A DNA stretch of 64,000 bases from Cercis canadensis. Its lineage: Eukaryota; Streptophyta; Magnoliopsida; Fabales; Fabaceae. Positions 33,787 to 45,866 of the stretch are shown in pieces. Both the position numbers and the translations under genes were made by a program. Numbering within the stretch: position 1 is the first letter of the stretch; every line of letters begins with the position of its first letter. Below the pieces are notes generated by a model. It was not told where the DNA came from. It ran no database searches and worked only from the letters and a program-made list of their open reading frames with translations. The DNA is taken from contig QAOA01008505.1 in NCBI GenBank assembly GCA_003255065.1, positions 1 through 64,000 of the forward strand, in the 5' to 3' direction.

Positions 33787-35201
33787 TGATGAACACACAT
33801 TTTATATAGTAGTTAACCCTCATATTTAGTCTTTTAAACCTCTTTTGGGCTGAATTGAGTGGGCTTGGGCCACATTTCATGGTTTGGATCTAATTGGGCC
33901 TAAATGTATTTTTCAGCAATACTGGGCATTCATGCACTCTCTATTTTTCATGCATAACTTGAGTTTTAGACATCTAATAATTTCGAATCTTACCTTGTAA
34001 GAAAGCTAAGAGAATTATCTACAACTTTGATTCAGAGCCCTAAGTCTAATTTGGATGTCTAGTTGGTCATATGTAGCCTGGAATCCAGAGAAGAGATGTT
34101 GTCGCAGGATCCTGACCCACATGCAGTGTTTGGACCATAACTTGATATGTAGGTGTCGTAAGGACTTGAAAACTGTCCCATGGTAAAGCTAAGATGTAGA
34201 GCTTAAATTGTTATACAGACTAGTTCACCAAATTGTATAGTTTAGATGGTCTTATTGCCTATTAAAGTTTGTTGATGGTTCCAGAGACCTGTTGGCACTT
34301 AAATGGGCCTAACTTCTTCATTACAAGTCCAATTGAGCCCAAACCAAAGCCCAATGAAAGCTAAGGCCCATAGAAATAAGTGTGACCTAAGGGCAATTTG
34401 GGTGTGCACGTATTTTTGGAGGCTTATATGCTCAGAAGGAGGCAGGCGAAATTCATTAGGATATTTTGAGACAACTTTCTTGTTTTCTTAGTCTCTAAGT
34501 TTTCTTTAAGTTCTTTGTAAAATTTGTTCCTCTTGTTGATGGAGGGCTGAATACTCAAATCAATCCAGGTTTTGGCTGTTTTGATTATTGATTCTGAGAT
34601 TATGCTTTGATTGTTATTCATTTAGTGGTTAATCTACTTCTTTGCTTCCTCTGAAATATTCTGTTTGAATTGCTTAAATTTGGATTTGGATCTTCATGTG
34701 TTGATTACTTAATTACATGTGATAAAAGAGGAAATTAAAGGTTAATTAATGTTTCTAAGCTTTTGGACGGATTAATTACCCTTGGTTGGATTGTGGACTT
34801 AGGTTAAATTGGATTTGAATGAGTGCTTAATTCATTTAGTCTTAGTTGATCCAAATTCTGGTTACTTAACCAGTGGATATCCATAGAGGACTGAGAGGCT
34901 TCTTTGTGTGTTCTAAGGCCAAGAACTAGGTTAATAATTGAATGGATTATTGGAAATCAATGATGGATTAAAATCAAAATCAGTTAGACTTGGATTAGTT
35001 GTTTTCCTTAAGGTTTATCACTTTTAATTAATTTCTGTTAAATCACTTCAACAAAACAAACTCCTCTGTTTATATGTTCCTAAATCCGATTCACTAATTA
35101 GAGTAATCCTTTGGTTCGACTTAGTGTTGTCATATGCTACAAGTAGCTTTAGTAAACTGACTTTAAAAATCACTAATTTGAGGAACCTCGGCAGCTCATC
35201 A
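33787..35201. mobile_element. Solo LTR (family S, copy 1) with perfect TSD
   Basis: A 1,415-bp repeat starts TGATGAACACAC and ends GGCAGCTCATCA. It is flanked on both sides by ATATG (33,782-33,786 and 35,202-35,206), a perfect 5-bp target duplication. The same sequence occurs at 49,399-50,825. No primer-binding site, polypurine tract or internal region is attached, so this is a solo LTR left by recombination between the two LTRs of a full element. The length and TGATGA terminus suggest a Ty3/gypsy element (Athila/Tat group), but the family is inference. Short open frames at 34,303-34,491 and 34,424-34,621 are chance. Confidence 0.9.
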
Positions 35202-35289
35202 ATATGACTTATATATATAGAATGATAAACAAATACAGATAAAATTATACAATAGTAACAACAGAAATTGAGGTTGACACATATTACTA

Positions 35290-37717
35290 GGTTGGTTACT
35301 CTAGGTCATGGTCGGTTTTGTCTTCTGTTTGGATAGTTCCACTTGTTATGCCCTTCCAATCGACACATCCCGCACCTTAGTGCGCTTCGTGAACCTTCGC
35401 CCCAATCCATCTCGTTGCGTATGCGGGTTGATTTGGGCCATCCTTTTGCCCGCAACTTTGCAGGGTTAGGGATGATGGTCAGTACCTAAACCTTTGGCAA
35501 AGTGTCTTCTCCACCAATTGGGTAAAATTTCTCATCATACGCTTGGACTAAGTACCACATAGAATATACTGGATCCACATAACTTCATGCATCCACATTA
35601 ATAGAGGCACAAGCAGCAATCACATGCAAGCAAGGAATATGAAGTGCCTAAAACCTACCACATTTGTACATTCTGTCATTTAAATTCAGACGAAAAATTT
35701 GCCCATTCGGCCTTCCACTCAAGTCGAATATCTCCTCTACTTCAAATGATCTAGTATTTCTATCAAATAATATTGGCCGATGTGAAGACAAATAATAAGT
35801 GTTTTCACGCATCTTCTATCCACATCTGCCCACTCGCTAACATCGCTTGAGTCCTTTCTTGTCTGCCATTATAAATGCAGTTCATTTTATGATATGTGGC
35901 TCTCACAAAGATAGTAATGGGCATGTTGTGGACCCCTTTCAACGTGTCGTTCACATTTTCAGCAAGGTTGGTCATCATTAAGCCATAACGTTTGTCGTGA
36001 GTGTCCTTTTGTTGTGTCCATTTTATCGGTCAATATCTCTCATATAATTCCACGAATGCTCATCAAAACATTCTTTATGTCTCTCTGACATTATATCCTC
36101 AAATTTTGAAGACTCAAACTAGACACTTGTATAAAACGTTAAAATATATTTCTTATCTTTACAAACTAAGAAAAATATGTAATTTTTTTTTATAAATACT
36201 AATTTTCTTACTAGCTCTGTAGATTTAGTGTTTCACATCAACATTCTTGAATGCATTGTTCCATTGCTCACCACGTGCCGTAAACAGAAAAAATGATGCG
36301 CCAATGGTGGATGCCAACCAACTTCTGCATCGTCAATGACAACGATAATGCTAACGTGATGGTCTGAAATTAAGGCCAAATTTGTACTACTCCCAACGAC
36401 ATGTTGTCTAACACGCGTTAAAAATCATGACCAAGTCTCTTTTGTCTCACATTCCACAATGACATAAGCTAAATGTAATGGTGAACTACTGTCATCTTGT
36501 GTTGTGGCAATAAGGAGAGTCCTACTATACTTCCCGTACAAAAAAGTGACATTAATTTGCACAACCGGCTTGCAAAACCTAAATGCGTCAATGCATGGCT
36601 TGAATGCCCAGAACACACCTCGAAATCTCTTCAAAGTATGATCATATTTTGGCCTCCCAATCCATCGATCATCCAAGCACCATTGAACGATAGTTTCAGG
36701 AGCACGTTTCTTAAGTTCAGTCATCTACTTAGGCAACAAATTATAACTATCCTTCCAATCACCATATACTTGTGCGATTACTTTCTCCCTCTCAAGCCAC
36801 ACTTTTTGGTATGATATTTGATAGGAGAATGTGCTTTTTATGCGCTCTTGTATCAACTTTATTAGCACACCAGTATTCTCCTTTACCAGCCTAACAATGG
36901 TTCCTGCAATCACCTTAACATCTAGTTCCTTGTGATCTTGTGTCGTTCTTGCATTTATGCATGTATGAGGTCCATTGTGTTTTCGTATCTCCCAAATTTT
37001 GCTCTTAATTCGTAAGCATGCTCAAAGTCACCACATGTATCCATCAGTACTGTTTGAACATATCAAACTCAATGGCTTAGACTCCTTCACATTAAATTAT
37101 TAATGCACATGAAGTGAGTATTGCTTTATAGCTAATTGAAGATCGTATTTGCTTTTAAACTTCTGCCCAATTTGGAACTCATCTACTCTCTGTCATTGGC
37201 TGCACCTTATTACTTGTTCAGCATCATCAACTATTTGCATCACCTCCCAATGAGCATATCCATAATGCGGTGGAAGTACCGCTTGTATTGGTGCAACGTG
37301 TTGTACCCTCCCAACTATTAATTCATGTCTTAGAGGCTCCACATTAAGATCTGACAAATCTTCTGCCTCCTCGTCACCGCTTGATTTTATAGTGTCTGGA
37401 CTACAATCACGGTCCTCATCATCACCGCTGTCAATTAGAGTATCACCTGGTGAATTGTTGCAACCTCTAATTTCTCACTCATCCCCAGGTGAATTGCTAC
37501 AACCTCTATTTTCCTGCTTATCGTTGCAACCTCTATTTTCAAGTTTATCCCTAGGTGAATTGTTGCGATTTCTGTTTTCCCGCTCATCTTCATGCTGGCT
37601 ACATCCAGCTTCATATACTTCAATGTCGCTACCACGAACATCTGAACTTAGCCACAAATCACTATTTTCATACCCATGATATCTTTCTAGCATATGCATT
37701 TGACTAGAAGTAGCCAA
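35290..37717 (-). pseudogene. MULE (Mutator-like) transposase pseudogene
   Basis: Reading on the minus strand in order: an acidic, Asn/Asp/Arg-rich N-terminus (37,717-37,400), the MuDR-type motif DEFQIGQKFKSKYDLQLAIK (about 37,170-37,110), then RIKSTFSYQISYQKVWLERE (about 36,845-36,785) and WKDSYNLLP. The catalytic MULE domain follows with FWAFKPCIDAFRFCKPVVQI, TLLIATTQDD and HLAYVIVECETKETW (36,630-36,425). Further on are RYGLMMTNLAENVNDTLKGV (about 35,980-35,920), a SWIM-type finger YKCGRF*ALHIPCLH (about 35,668), and a C-terminal knuckle CGMCRLEGHNKWNY (about 35,370). Intact proteins cut and paste DNA in the nucleus. Here many stops and frameshifts are present, and both zinc sites have lost a cysteine to tyrosine. 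Confidence 0.92.
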
Positions 37718-39276
37718 ACCATATTAAAATCCATGTGAACATAAAACAATGAATTAACTAAAACTAAGAATCTATAAGTTATCTTCTCAATTATTTGATT
37801 TGCTTCAAGCCTTATCTTAGTATGGATATAGAACTTTAATTTATCCAATCCACAAGTCTTCTTCAAGTTTAACCCATACATTGAAGCTCCCTCACACATT
37901 ACACCTTGGGAGCCATTATATATCTAACCATTATGATATATTAATATATGCATTTTCTTCCTAACATATCTTTTTAAACCACAATTAGTATATATAAAAA
38001 TTAATTAATTTTTTCTTCAATACTCATAAAATTAACACTTTCAAGCACAAACTAAAAATTAATAACACATTTATAATAATACTTTAACATTACTATTACA
38101 CTAATACTATACATAATCTAATACAAGATTATAAATAAACATACTTTTAGAAGCTCAAACAGATAAAAAAAATTGCTGAGCACCTTCAATTCTCGTAGCA
38201 AACCCTCAGCAATTAGAAGCTTTGCCCACAATTTGCATATGAAATTTCATTCAACAGGCTACTATTTATAGAGACGTTCATGCTTTATCATTGTTTCTTC
38301 ACACTTTTCCATACAAAAGCATTAATCGTTAGAAAATGTTCTACTTGCCTAAGAAACACGTTTTATCCCTAAAGCATGTTTCAAAGGATAAATTAGGATA
38401 AAGCGTGTTCAAACTGAAGACATTTTAAGGAGAGGTAAAGCGTGTTCTATATTGGTTAAAAAATATTAAAAAATTCAAAACTGCCCTTTGTTGATAAATA
38501 CTTTGGAAAAGACCCATTTTATGTAATTAGTTAGTGTAACAGTGCTATTCTAGTCAAATTGCCCAAATCATGAGTTTAGATCAAGGGAAATGGGTTCAAA
38601 TCTATGCATAGACAATTTTCTCTTCATTTATGCCAATTTTCCAAGTTGCCAAGTTTTGTCAAAAGAAGACCGGTTCAAGTGGTTCTCACTGATTTTAGGA
38701 GGTTTAACCACTACAGCAGTTCAGTGGTATGAACCAGACCGATTTCCTTACCAAGCACTGGTCGGACCGCTTGATTTTGTCTGATTTTTAAAACATTGAT
38801 TTTTATCGTCCTCTAATTAGTATTATTCTAAAAACTAATATTAATTGAAAAGGAATTTCCAAAACTAATACTTTATTTTATGGAGGTTACTTATATAATT
38901 TTGGTATTTATGTAGTATGTCATACTATATGGAAATAGTCAATATGTAAATGACATATGTACAAGTCAACTATTTTTAAGTTTATCTGAGAAAATAAGAT
39001 NGAAAATAAGATAAATTATATTTTATATCTAATAAAATATGAAAATTACATACACTTGTCACGTCAGTACGATATGACATACTATATAATCTAATAGAAT
39101 CCTCGTTATTTTATCTAACAACTAATTTTAATACTAGCAACAATTCTATCAGTATTTTTTTTTTTTTAACTTTTTTTTACATAGCATTGTTANCTACACC
39201 ATAAAAAAAGTAATATTAAAATTTTCTTCCAACTTTGCAATGCCAATTAAGAAAATCAATTAGAAAACATGTCCAT
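37718..39276. other. AT-rich non-coding stretch upstream of the MULE transposase
   Basis: This would hold the promoter and terminal repeat of the MULE, but I could not pair terminal repeats. At 38,680-38,800 sequence with GACCGGTTCAAG, GTCGGACCGC and TTTTTAAAACATTG resembles one end of a common plant hAT-like MITE (reverse complement CAATGTTTTAAAAA). No partner end was found. Ns lie at 39,001 (between two copies of GAAAATAAGAT) and 39,193. Confidence 0.4.
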
Positions 39277-40826
39277 CACTACAAGAAAATCTCTTTTTTC
39301 AAATGGAAAGAATTTTCAAAAAATTACAACGGTAATTGTAAAGGAATTTCATTACCGTTGGAATATTCCATTAGAATTACTATTGAAATTTTCAGAATTT
39401 TTTTTATACAAAACGCCCCGTTTAGTTAAAAGGAATTTTTTTTTTCAAGGTTTCCAACGTACCCCAAAACTCCCCGTTTAGACAAACCAAAATATCTTCC
39501 CCTTCTCTCTTTCCCATTTCATTTCCCCCTTTTTCCTTTCACGTATCGAGAGACCTATTGCTGCTCCATTTTCTTGAAGCTTTGAACTGCAACGGTGTGA
39601 GGCTTTTTCCGGTGGCAAGCGACATTTTCTGGTGGAAAGCGGCGGCGTCCAAGTGAGTTGGCTGCTCTTCCTTTAGTTAGGTCTCTCTATCCGAAATCTC
39701 CTCTCTCTCTCTCATCCTCTACCCCCTTCCTTCTCTTTCTGGTAAAATTTTAAGAATTACTTTGCTTCATTGTGTATTCAGACTGAAATAGGTGGGTTCC
39801 ATTTGTTTGTCTGTGTGTTCTAGGATTGGTGTTCCATAGATATCCTCTTATTCATGTGAGGCTTATTTTTCATATCCTCTGTCATCTTATTCAATCTTCT
39901 TAAATCACTAAATTTAATTAATTTGACTAAGTACCCTGTAGTTCAGTGCACTGCTCCAATGTCAAAATCTGTAGGTATCAGAGGTATACAATTGCCAAAA
40001 TGTGAAATACTATAGGAGTTTTAAAGGTATAGTTACTATTGCAAAGCTTAGAATTTAAGAGGAACAATTGTTACTAGATGCTAGAGGCGGGAACGATAGT
40101 GTGCAATTGGTTCAATCTAGTTTCATTATAGTGATAGATGAATGCTGTCCAGAAAACTGACATGCAGCGAACTCGCTTTAGTATTATTTCATCTTAGTAT
40201 TCAAAGCTTCATAATGATAAATTTTGTCCATTAATATACAAAAATGTAAACCCTAATTAGTACAACTAAGTTATACATCATACAAAAAAAATGAGGCATG
40301 AATATCTCCAATGATAGAGATTGGTCTTAATTTGATTTAGCTTATGTTATGAATCATGAATTGTAATTTTTTATGTCTATCAATAATCTGGCAGATGTAT
40401 AGCTTTCTCTGAATTGTGGAATCATATGATTCTGCAAGAAATGGTGAATCATAGTAATTCTGATAATTTAGACTATGATTCCTCACCTATTTGGATTCAC
40501 CCATGTGATTCAGATTGCTGACTGCATATATCAGAGCAAATTGTTTGGCATCAAAAGCACTTTTCAATTTGTATATGTAAAAGATAAAAATGTATATGTG
40601 GAATACTAACATCTTGAATTAGAGAAAATAGGAATACCAAATATGCTTATATAGATATATCTAGGAGTATCAACATGCTTTATATTATAAGCAACATCAT
40701 GAGAAATTTTACTGAGATCCTTGAGGGCATAATAGTAAACTCTAACTAACTTGTTGCTGAAATATTTTCATTTCTTGTTGTCTTAATATTTCTAGTCCTT
40801 AATGTTGTATGCTCTCTGCTGCGCAG

Positions 40827-40965
40827 CATCTTAACACAAACCATGTTCTCTATGACAGGGTGAAGAAAGCAGAGCAAGAGGGTCATATGCTCTCTGAGGA
40901 AGCTCAAAGAGCAGCTAGAAACCTACATATTGACTTTGAAAGGGGTGGAATTCATCTTTGCACTG
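40827..40965 (+). pseudogene. Mitochondrial intermediate peptidase exon fragment (captured)
   Basis: It is bounded by TGCGCAG and CTG/GTATCC and reads HLNTNHVLYDRVKKAEQEGH, MLSEEAQRAARNLHIDFERG and GIHLCT without a stop. This matches my memory of the middle region of plant mitochondrial intermediate peptidase, an M3-family zinc metalloprotease that trims octapeptides from imported proteins. The zinc-binding HEXXH region is not present. The exon is intact but isolated inside the CACTA element. The next exon start (EKLDRVN) follows at 41,076, supporting collinear genomic capture. Confidence 0.72.
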
Positions 40966-41026
40966 GTATCCATATTGCTGCTAATGATGCATTATGTTTT
41001 CAGCAGACAAAGTAGGAAATCTTTTT

Positions 41027-41436
41027 TCTTTAAAATCTGCTAATATTGGTATCCATATGGCAACTTTGTTTGCAGAGAAATTGGACAGAGTAAATCTGCA
41101 GTTGCTTCTGGTGAAAATTTGAATAATTTTTCTTAATGTGAACATTATGTGTCTTAAACAATATGTTCTTATTTTTACCACTTCTGCTCCCATCATGTTT
41201 ATATTTCTTGATTGCCGGGTACAATTTGTAAGACTCGAACATTATGCACATCCTCTATTTGGAAATTAGGTTGAATAAATCTGCTCAATATAAAAAAAAA
41301 AAAAATTAGATATCTTTAGAGTACATGTAAAACAGTCTTTCCAAAGCTATATTCCTCTGGTCACTACATATCTCCCTTATACATTGTCAATTAATTAGTA
41401 TAATTTGTAGAGAAACATCTTGTGAATGACTGCTGG
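41027..41436 (+). repeat. Internal direct repeat of the CACTA element, copy 1
   Basis: It matches 42,962-43,378 at high identity, including the captured EKLDRVN exon and the flanking intron sequence. It ends exactly at the N at 41,437. Confidence 0.85.
41076..41110 (+). pseudogene. Mitochondrial intermediate peptidase, next exon start (captured)
   Basis: It is preceded by TTTGTTTGCAG and reads EKLDRVNLQLLL, then meets a GTGAAA donor-like site. In the peptidase family an EKLD.VN motif directly follows the DFERGGIHL segment, so this continues the exon at 40,827 across a ~110-bp intron. A second copy lies at 43,011-43,045 within the duplicated block. Confidence 0.6.
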
Positions 41437-42560
41437 NGTTTGTGACTTGTTCCTTTCTCTGTCTTGGGTTTGCTGCAAAGTGGATGATTCATTGTTTTAG
41501 CATTTCTTTTGTTGGTTGTTTTGACCAAAAATGGAGAGTAATTTTTGAATGGAAAAGAGGTAGGACTGATGACTGTTTGGGTTGAGTTGGTTGCTGTCTT
41601 GATTTTGTTTTCATGTCTTTCTTGGTGGCAATTTATCAAATCCATGTCTTTTTGTGCTATACTATTTTTGTGATATTGCATATGTATGAATCACAATGTT
41701 TATAGGTATTGTGAAATGGTTTTTACCTTTCAGGGTATAGTTTTCAAAGTGAATGTTATCGTTTTTATAGATAATTTGGACATTTGTGCAACAAAATACT
41801 TGAATATCTTCATTTTCGGGTTTGTCAGCGAGTACTGGCAGCTTTCCGTTTTCTTTTTCTAAACAGAGCTTCAGGGCTCTAAATTAAGTGATGTTGGTCT
41901 CATTAGAACCGTAAGATGTGTGAATTTAATGTATACAATTTTTAAATTTTTTGAATGTCAAGTTTACTCCTAGTTTCAGTTTGAATATAGTTGTTCAATG
42001 TTGCACTGACATTGATGCCCTATCTCTGGCAGTGTTCGGTCTCTTATTTCTTTCTGGAGTTATACAACTCTGAATTGCATGGTTCTTGTCTCTTTAGAAT
42101 CATAAGATGCATGTTTTTAATGTGTGCAATTTTTATATTTTTATATCTAGTTTATTCCTAATTTAAATGTGAATATGACTATTTTCCTGCACTATCAATG
42201 CCACCAGTCAGCACTGGTGATGCATCGTCTTTCGTCTCTAGTTTAAGTTGTACAACTCCAAATTAAGTGATGTCGGTCTTATTTGAATTGTAAGATGTGT
42301 GGCTTCAATGTATGTAATTTTTAGAATTTTTAAAAGTCTAGTTTGCTCTCGGTTTTGACTCGAACACTGCTGTTTTGGATAATTGATGAATATGTGAATT
42401 CTTTGGACTTCCATCGAATTTGTCTCTTGATAAGAATGGTGGTTTTAGACCTGTTTGGTGGCTGTCCTAGTGTATTATGCCTCATTTCTTGGTGTATTTT
42501 GCTTATGTGTTTAGCTGTCATTCTTGTGTCATTCTTATGTGTGATAATTTACCCTTTCAA
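41437..42560. other. Non-coding interior of the CACTA element
   Basis: No gene fragment is recognised. Three loosely similar blocks repeat here: about 41,880-41,960, 42,060-42,140 and 42,240-42,320. Each has AAATTAAGTGATGT or similar, then GTAAGATGTG and AATGTATACAATTTTT-like sequence, so it is an old minisatellite-like array with a period near 180 bp. Confidence 0.45.
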
Positions 42561-42562
42561 GT

Positions 42563-42960
42563 TAGGGTCAGTTACACTTTATTCCCAAAACTTTAAAACA
42601 TTACAAGGGAGCCCATTAACTATCAAAATATGCAAAAAAAAAACCTCTTTTGTAGATGGTTGTCCAAAATTTGACAAAAAAAATTATGTGTGAAGCACGT
42701 GACACTCATTAACTCTAAAATCCTTTCCATTAAAGCCCAAATCCCCAACAATTAAGTGTTGTTAACTCCAAAATCCCTCTCATTAACCCCAAAATCCCTT
42801 TAATTAAGTGTGTTAATTCTTAAATTTTTGAATAGATTGGGTTGTTAATGAAATCATGTGCATTGCAAGTGGTATTTTTCGTCTATTTTTGGACGTCTGT
42901 CTATGATCGGGGGGTTTTCACACATTTTGGAAGTTAATAAAATAAATTTTTTCCTTAATA
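42563..42960. mobile_element. Probable MULE-like MITE nested in the CACTA element
   Basis: The left part (TTAACTATCAAAATATGC, GTCCAAAATTTGAC, GAAGCACGTGAC) pairs with the reverse complement of the right part (TTAACTTCCAAAATGTGTG, GTCCAAAAATAGACG, AATGCACATGAT) over roughly 90 bp. There is no coding capacity. Termini and target duplication could not be fixed. Confidence 0.4.
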
Positions 42961-42961
42961 C

Positions 42962-43378
42962 TCTTTAAAATCTGCTAATACTGGTATCCATATGGCAACT
43001 TTGTTTGCAGAGAAATTGGACAGAGTAAATCTGCAGTTGCTTCTAGTGAAAATTTGAATAATTTTCTTAATGTGAACATTATGTGTCTTAAACAATATGT
43101 TCTTATTTTTACCACTTCTGCTCCCATCATGTTTATATTTCTTGATTGACGGGTACAATTTGTAAGACTCGAACATTATGCACATCCTCTATTTGGAAAT
43201 TAGGTTGAATAAATCTGCTCAAAATAAAAAAAAAAAATTAGATATCTTTAGAGTACATGTAAAACAGTCTTTCCAAAGCTATATTCCTCTGGTCACTACA
43301 GATCTGCCTTATACATTGTCGATTAATTAGTATAATTTGTAGAGAAACATCTTGTGAATGACTGCTGGCACATGACAA
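42962..43378 (+). repeat. Internal direct repeat of the CACTA element, copy 2
   Basis: This is the second copy of 41,027-41,436, again with the small peptidase exon (43,011-43,045). After 43,378 the sequence is unrelated to that following copy 1. Confidence 0.85.
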
Positions 43379-43823
43379 ATGGTTAATAATTTTGATTTTT
43401 ACTTAATATTTTTCTTTTCAACCCTTTTGGAAATATATCCTTATTTTCTGAATCTTCGCATGATAAGGAGTATCAAGTAACTTTTAGTAAGTACTAAACA
43501 ATAAGTTTAGATGAACTGGAAAAGTATGTGGGATCTCATCTAATCTAAGTAGATGAAAGTGTGAAGTTGTTGAATCTTTGTGCCATATAGAGTGTTGCTT
43601 TTTTGTTTTACAAACATGTATCTTTATATACTTATATGTGATATTTGAAGGCAAGATGGATGCTATCTCTTTTGAAAGTCTTTCTTCTCTTAAGAATCAA
43701 CCTTGTATATGGATATTTCCTTGCTGTATTATTTATTTTTGAAACTTCCTACGTTGGTTTATTTCTTTTCTGTTGCTATTTTTCTTGAGGAGTTGATTTA
43801 TTTTAGTGACCATATGGCACCAG

Positions 43824-43870
43824 GCTAAACTTGCAAAGCTGCAGAGAGAACTCCTTACACCTTCAAAATT
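43824..43870 (+). pseudogene. DRG GTPase N-terminal exon fragment (captured)
   Basis: After an acceptor-like CACCAG the sequence reads AKLAKLQRELLTPSK. This matches the LKAKLAKLRRELLTP segment that precedes the GTP-binding domain in developmentally regulated GTP-binding proteins. The fragment is short, so the name leans on the longer DRG exon 0.8 kb downstream in the same orientation. Confidence 0.6.
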
Positions 43871-44691
43871 TATTCAACGTACTGCAACATGTAGTTTAAT
43901 GACTTCAAAAAAAAATTTGGTTCTATTAAGTATGTTTATCTTTTATGTAGCATGAACCTAATGAATGAAGATGATGGTCATTGGTGGTTAACATTTTGAC
44001 TTTAGAAAGTAAATGATCTGGCTATTGGTTGACAGCAGCAGTTGCATCCATAGTCCTGGAGAAACTGTGAGTGGTGATGGCTTTGGTGAAATGCTGATTT
44101 TTTTAGGTGCAATTATAAGATAATTGAAGCTTGGTGAGGCTTGCTTCTTGATTGGCTCTTTGTGGAAGCAGCCCTTTTAATTTGACTTCATTCTTCAAAC
44201 TCCCTCATCCATTTTTCATTTTAATAATAGTTACTATCATTAATGAACTTCTTAGTAGTCTCATTGAATCATGTGCCCTCTTTCTCATGTACACATGTAC
44301 TGATTCCTTTAACTATTGACAATTTTTAGGCATTATATTGGCATTCTGAGTGGCAACTAGGAATATGCAGCTTCCAGTTGTTTGCCAGTTTTGTATTCTG
44401 CGAGCTACTTTTGTTTGGTGGCCAGTATACGTGAATCCATAATATTATAAAGTAGCAAATAATTGAACTGAAATTCAGAAAAGTGATAGAATATTCCCTC
44501 GATCTGTAGTTTTTGTTTTTGGGCAAATTTGGGTCCTACTTTGTTGAAGTGAACTGTCTAGTTTTTTTCTAGTCTAATAGTAGTGAGATTCGATAGATCC
44601 ACAATGTGCATTTGTGTTTCAGTTTTATGTTATGTGTTATGGGCATTATTATCTCTGGTTATTGAAAATCATACTTATTATATATCTTGAG

Positions 44692-44894
44692 ACTGTGAAG
44701 GCTATATGCAGCGAGTACAGAATTCATAATGTAGATATTACTCTTAGGTATGATGCCACTGTAGACGACCTCATAAATGTTATTGAGGGCAATAGAATAT
44801 ACACGCCTTGCATCTATGTCGTGAACAAGATTGATCAAATCACTCTTGAGGAACTGGAGATCTTGGATAAACTTCCTCATTACTGCCTTATTAG
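44692..44894 (+). pseudogene. DRG GTPase exon fragment (captured)
   Basis: The frame reads [60 protein letters not shown] and YC. This is a near-perfect match to the conserved part of developmentally regulated GTP-binding proteins (Obg-like GTPases that associate with ribosomes). It includes the G4 motif NKID, which selects guanine. The frame is open, but the G1 (P-loop) and G3 motifs and the C-terminal TGS domain are missing, so no working GTPase can be made. Confidence 0.85.
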
Positions 44895-45217
44895 GTACTT
44901 CTCCATATCTTTGTCTAATCATTATTTATTTATTTATCTTTACTTTGCAAAATTTGGCTGCTAATTTGTGATCTTAATCCAATTTGTTTAACATCATGTG
45001 AACTTTGCATAGACTTACTAAATGCATCTAAGGCTTTCATCACTTTTTCTGAATTTTGATACTTTGATCTTAGTCCAATTTGTTTAAAACTTGTAAATGT
45101 ACTTTGCTTTTGAGCAGTAAAAATATATATGTTTATCAAATAGTGGCTGTTTTTCTGGGAGTTCTTTCTATGGTTGTTTATAGCAACTGTTGCAAATTAA
45201 CTTTTATGTGCTTTCAG

Positions 45218-45360
45218 GTGTTTTTGGAGTATGCTGATGTTGATGGTAATACAAATGCTTGTGCTGTGCTAGATTGAATGGATGAAAATTTGGTGGAAAT
45301 TAAGTGGTAGTTGTCTTTTATCCAGAGAACAAATTTGCTTAGGGAGAGTATGATGGCTAG
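45218..45360 (+). pseudogene. U2AF65 last-exon fragment (captured)
   Basis: After the acceptor CTTTCAG it reads VFLEYADVDGNTNACA. Following a 1-base frame change it continues RLNG, stop, KFGGN, stop, VVVVFYPENKFA, stop, GEYDG, stop. This follows the C-terminal UHM domain of the large U2 snRNP auxiliary factor, where the expected residues at the three stops are Arg, Gln and Gln (CGA, CAA and CAG to TGA, TAA and TAG). U2AF65 recognises the polypyrimidine tract at 3' splice sites in the nucleus. This is the third captured gene in the CACTA element. Confidence 0.83.
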
Positions 45361-45866
45361 TTGGCTCTTATAATGTCACTTGTATTGGTTCTTAGGTTTA
45401 CGTTTGATGTTTCATGAAGATTCCTTAGCAATAATTTTTTATTGTATAATTTCTTCATTTGTAAGCTATCATGTTTTGTTTTTAAATTATAAATTCAACA
45501 AGGTTTTGAATATTTTTGTTAAATTACTCTTTTTATAATAGTGTATTCAAACAAATTATTTTAATTACATGTATTTAAAATTCACAAGAATTTGTTATAT
45601 GACATATTTTTATTTTTAAGAAATATTATTTATGAATTTACCTTTAAAAGTAAAAAAAAAAAAAAACTTATGAAATTACAATGGAATGAAAATTCCGTTG
45701 GAATTTCAAAAGATAAAAAATAATTTTTGAATTTTAAAAAAATAAAAAATATTTTTTTATAATATATTAAAAATAATTTTTTTTATATTCCAATGAAAAT
45801 TTTGGTTGGAATTTTTTTTCCAAAATCAAATTCCAACGTATAATTTTGTTGAAATTTCTTGTAGTG

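Larger units (their letters stand above)
39277..45866 (+). mobile_element. CACTA-type element carrying host gene fragments
   Basis: The left end CACTACAAGAAAA (39,277) and right end TTTCTTGTAGTG (45,855-45,866) form the terminal inverted repeat typical of plant CACTA transposons. Subterminal regions on both sides carry repeated CCGTTGGAAT/ATTCCAACG-type motifs (39,340-39,460 and 45,680-45,840). The flanking trinucleotides are CAT and TAT, so the 3-bp target duplication is imperfect. No transposase coding was found in about 6.6 kb. Instead the interior holds exon-intron fragments of three unrelated plant genes, all on the plus strand, plus a 410-bp internal direct repeat. That defines a non-autonomous, gene-capturing CACTA. 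Confidence 0.78.

Noticed and set aside
34303..34621. Open frames in the solo LTR (also 49,467-49,806 in copy 2)
   Set aside because: They are not conserved in frame between the two LTR copies.
37392..37679. Plus-strand frame with repeated SPGELLQPL-like motifs
   Set aside because: It is the antisense shadow of the acidic, repetitive N-terminus of the MULE transposase on the minus strand.
44659..44922. Minus-strand 87-codon frame
   Set aside because: It is antisense to the well-matched DRG exon on the plus strand.
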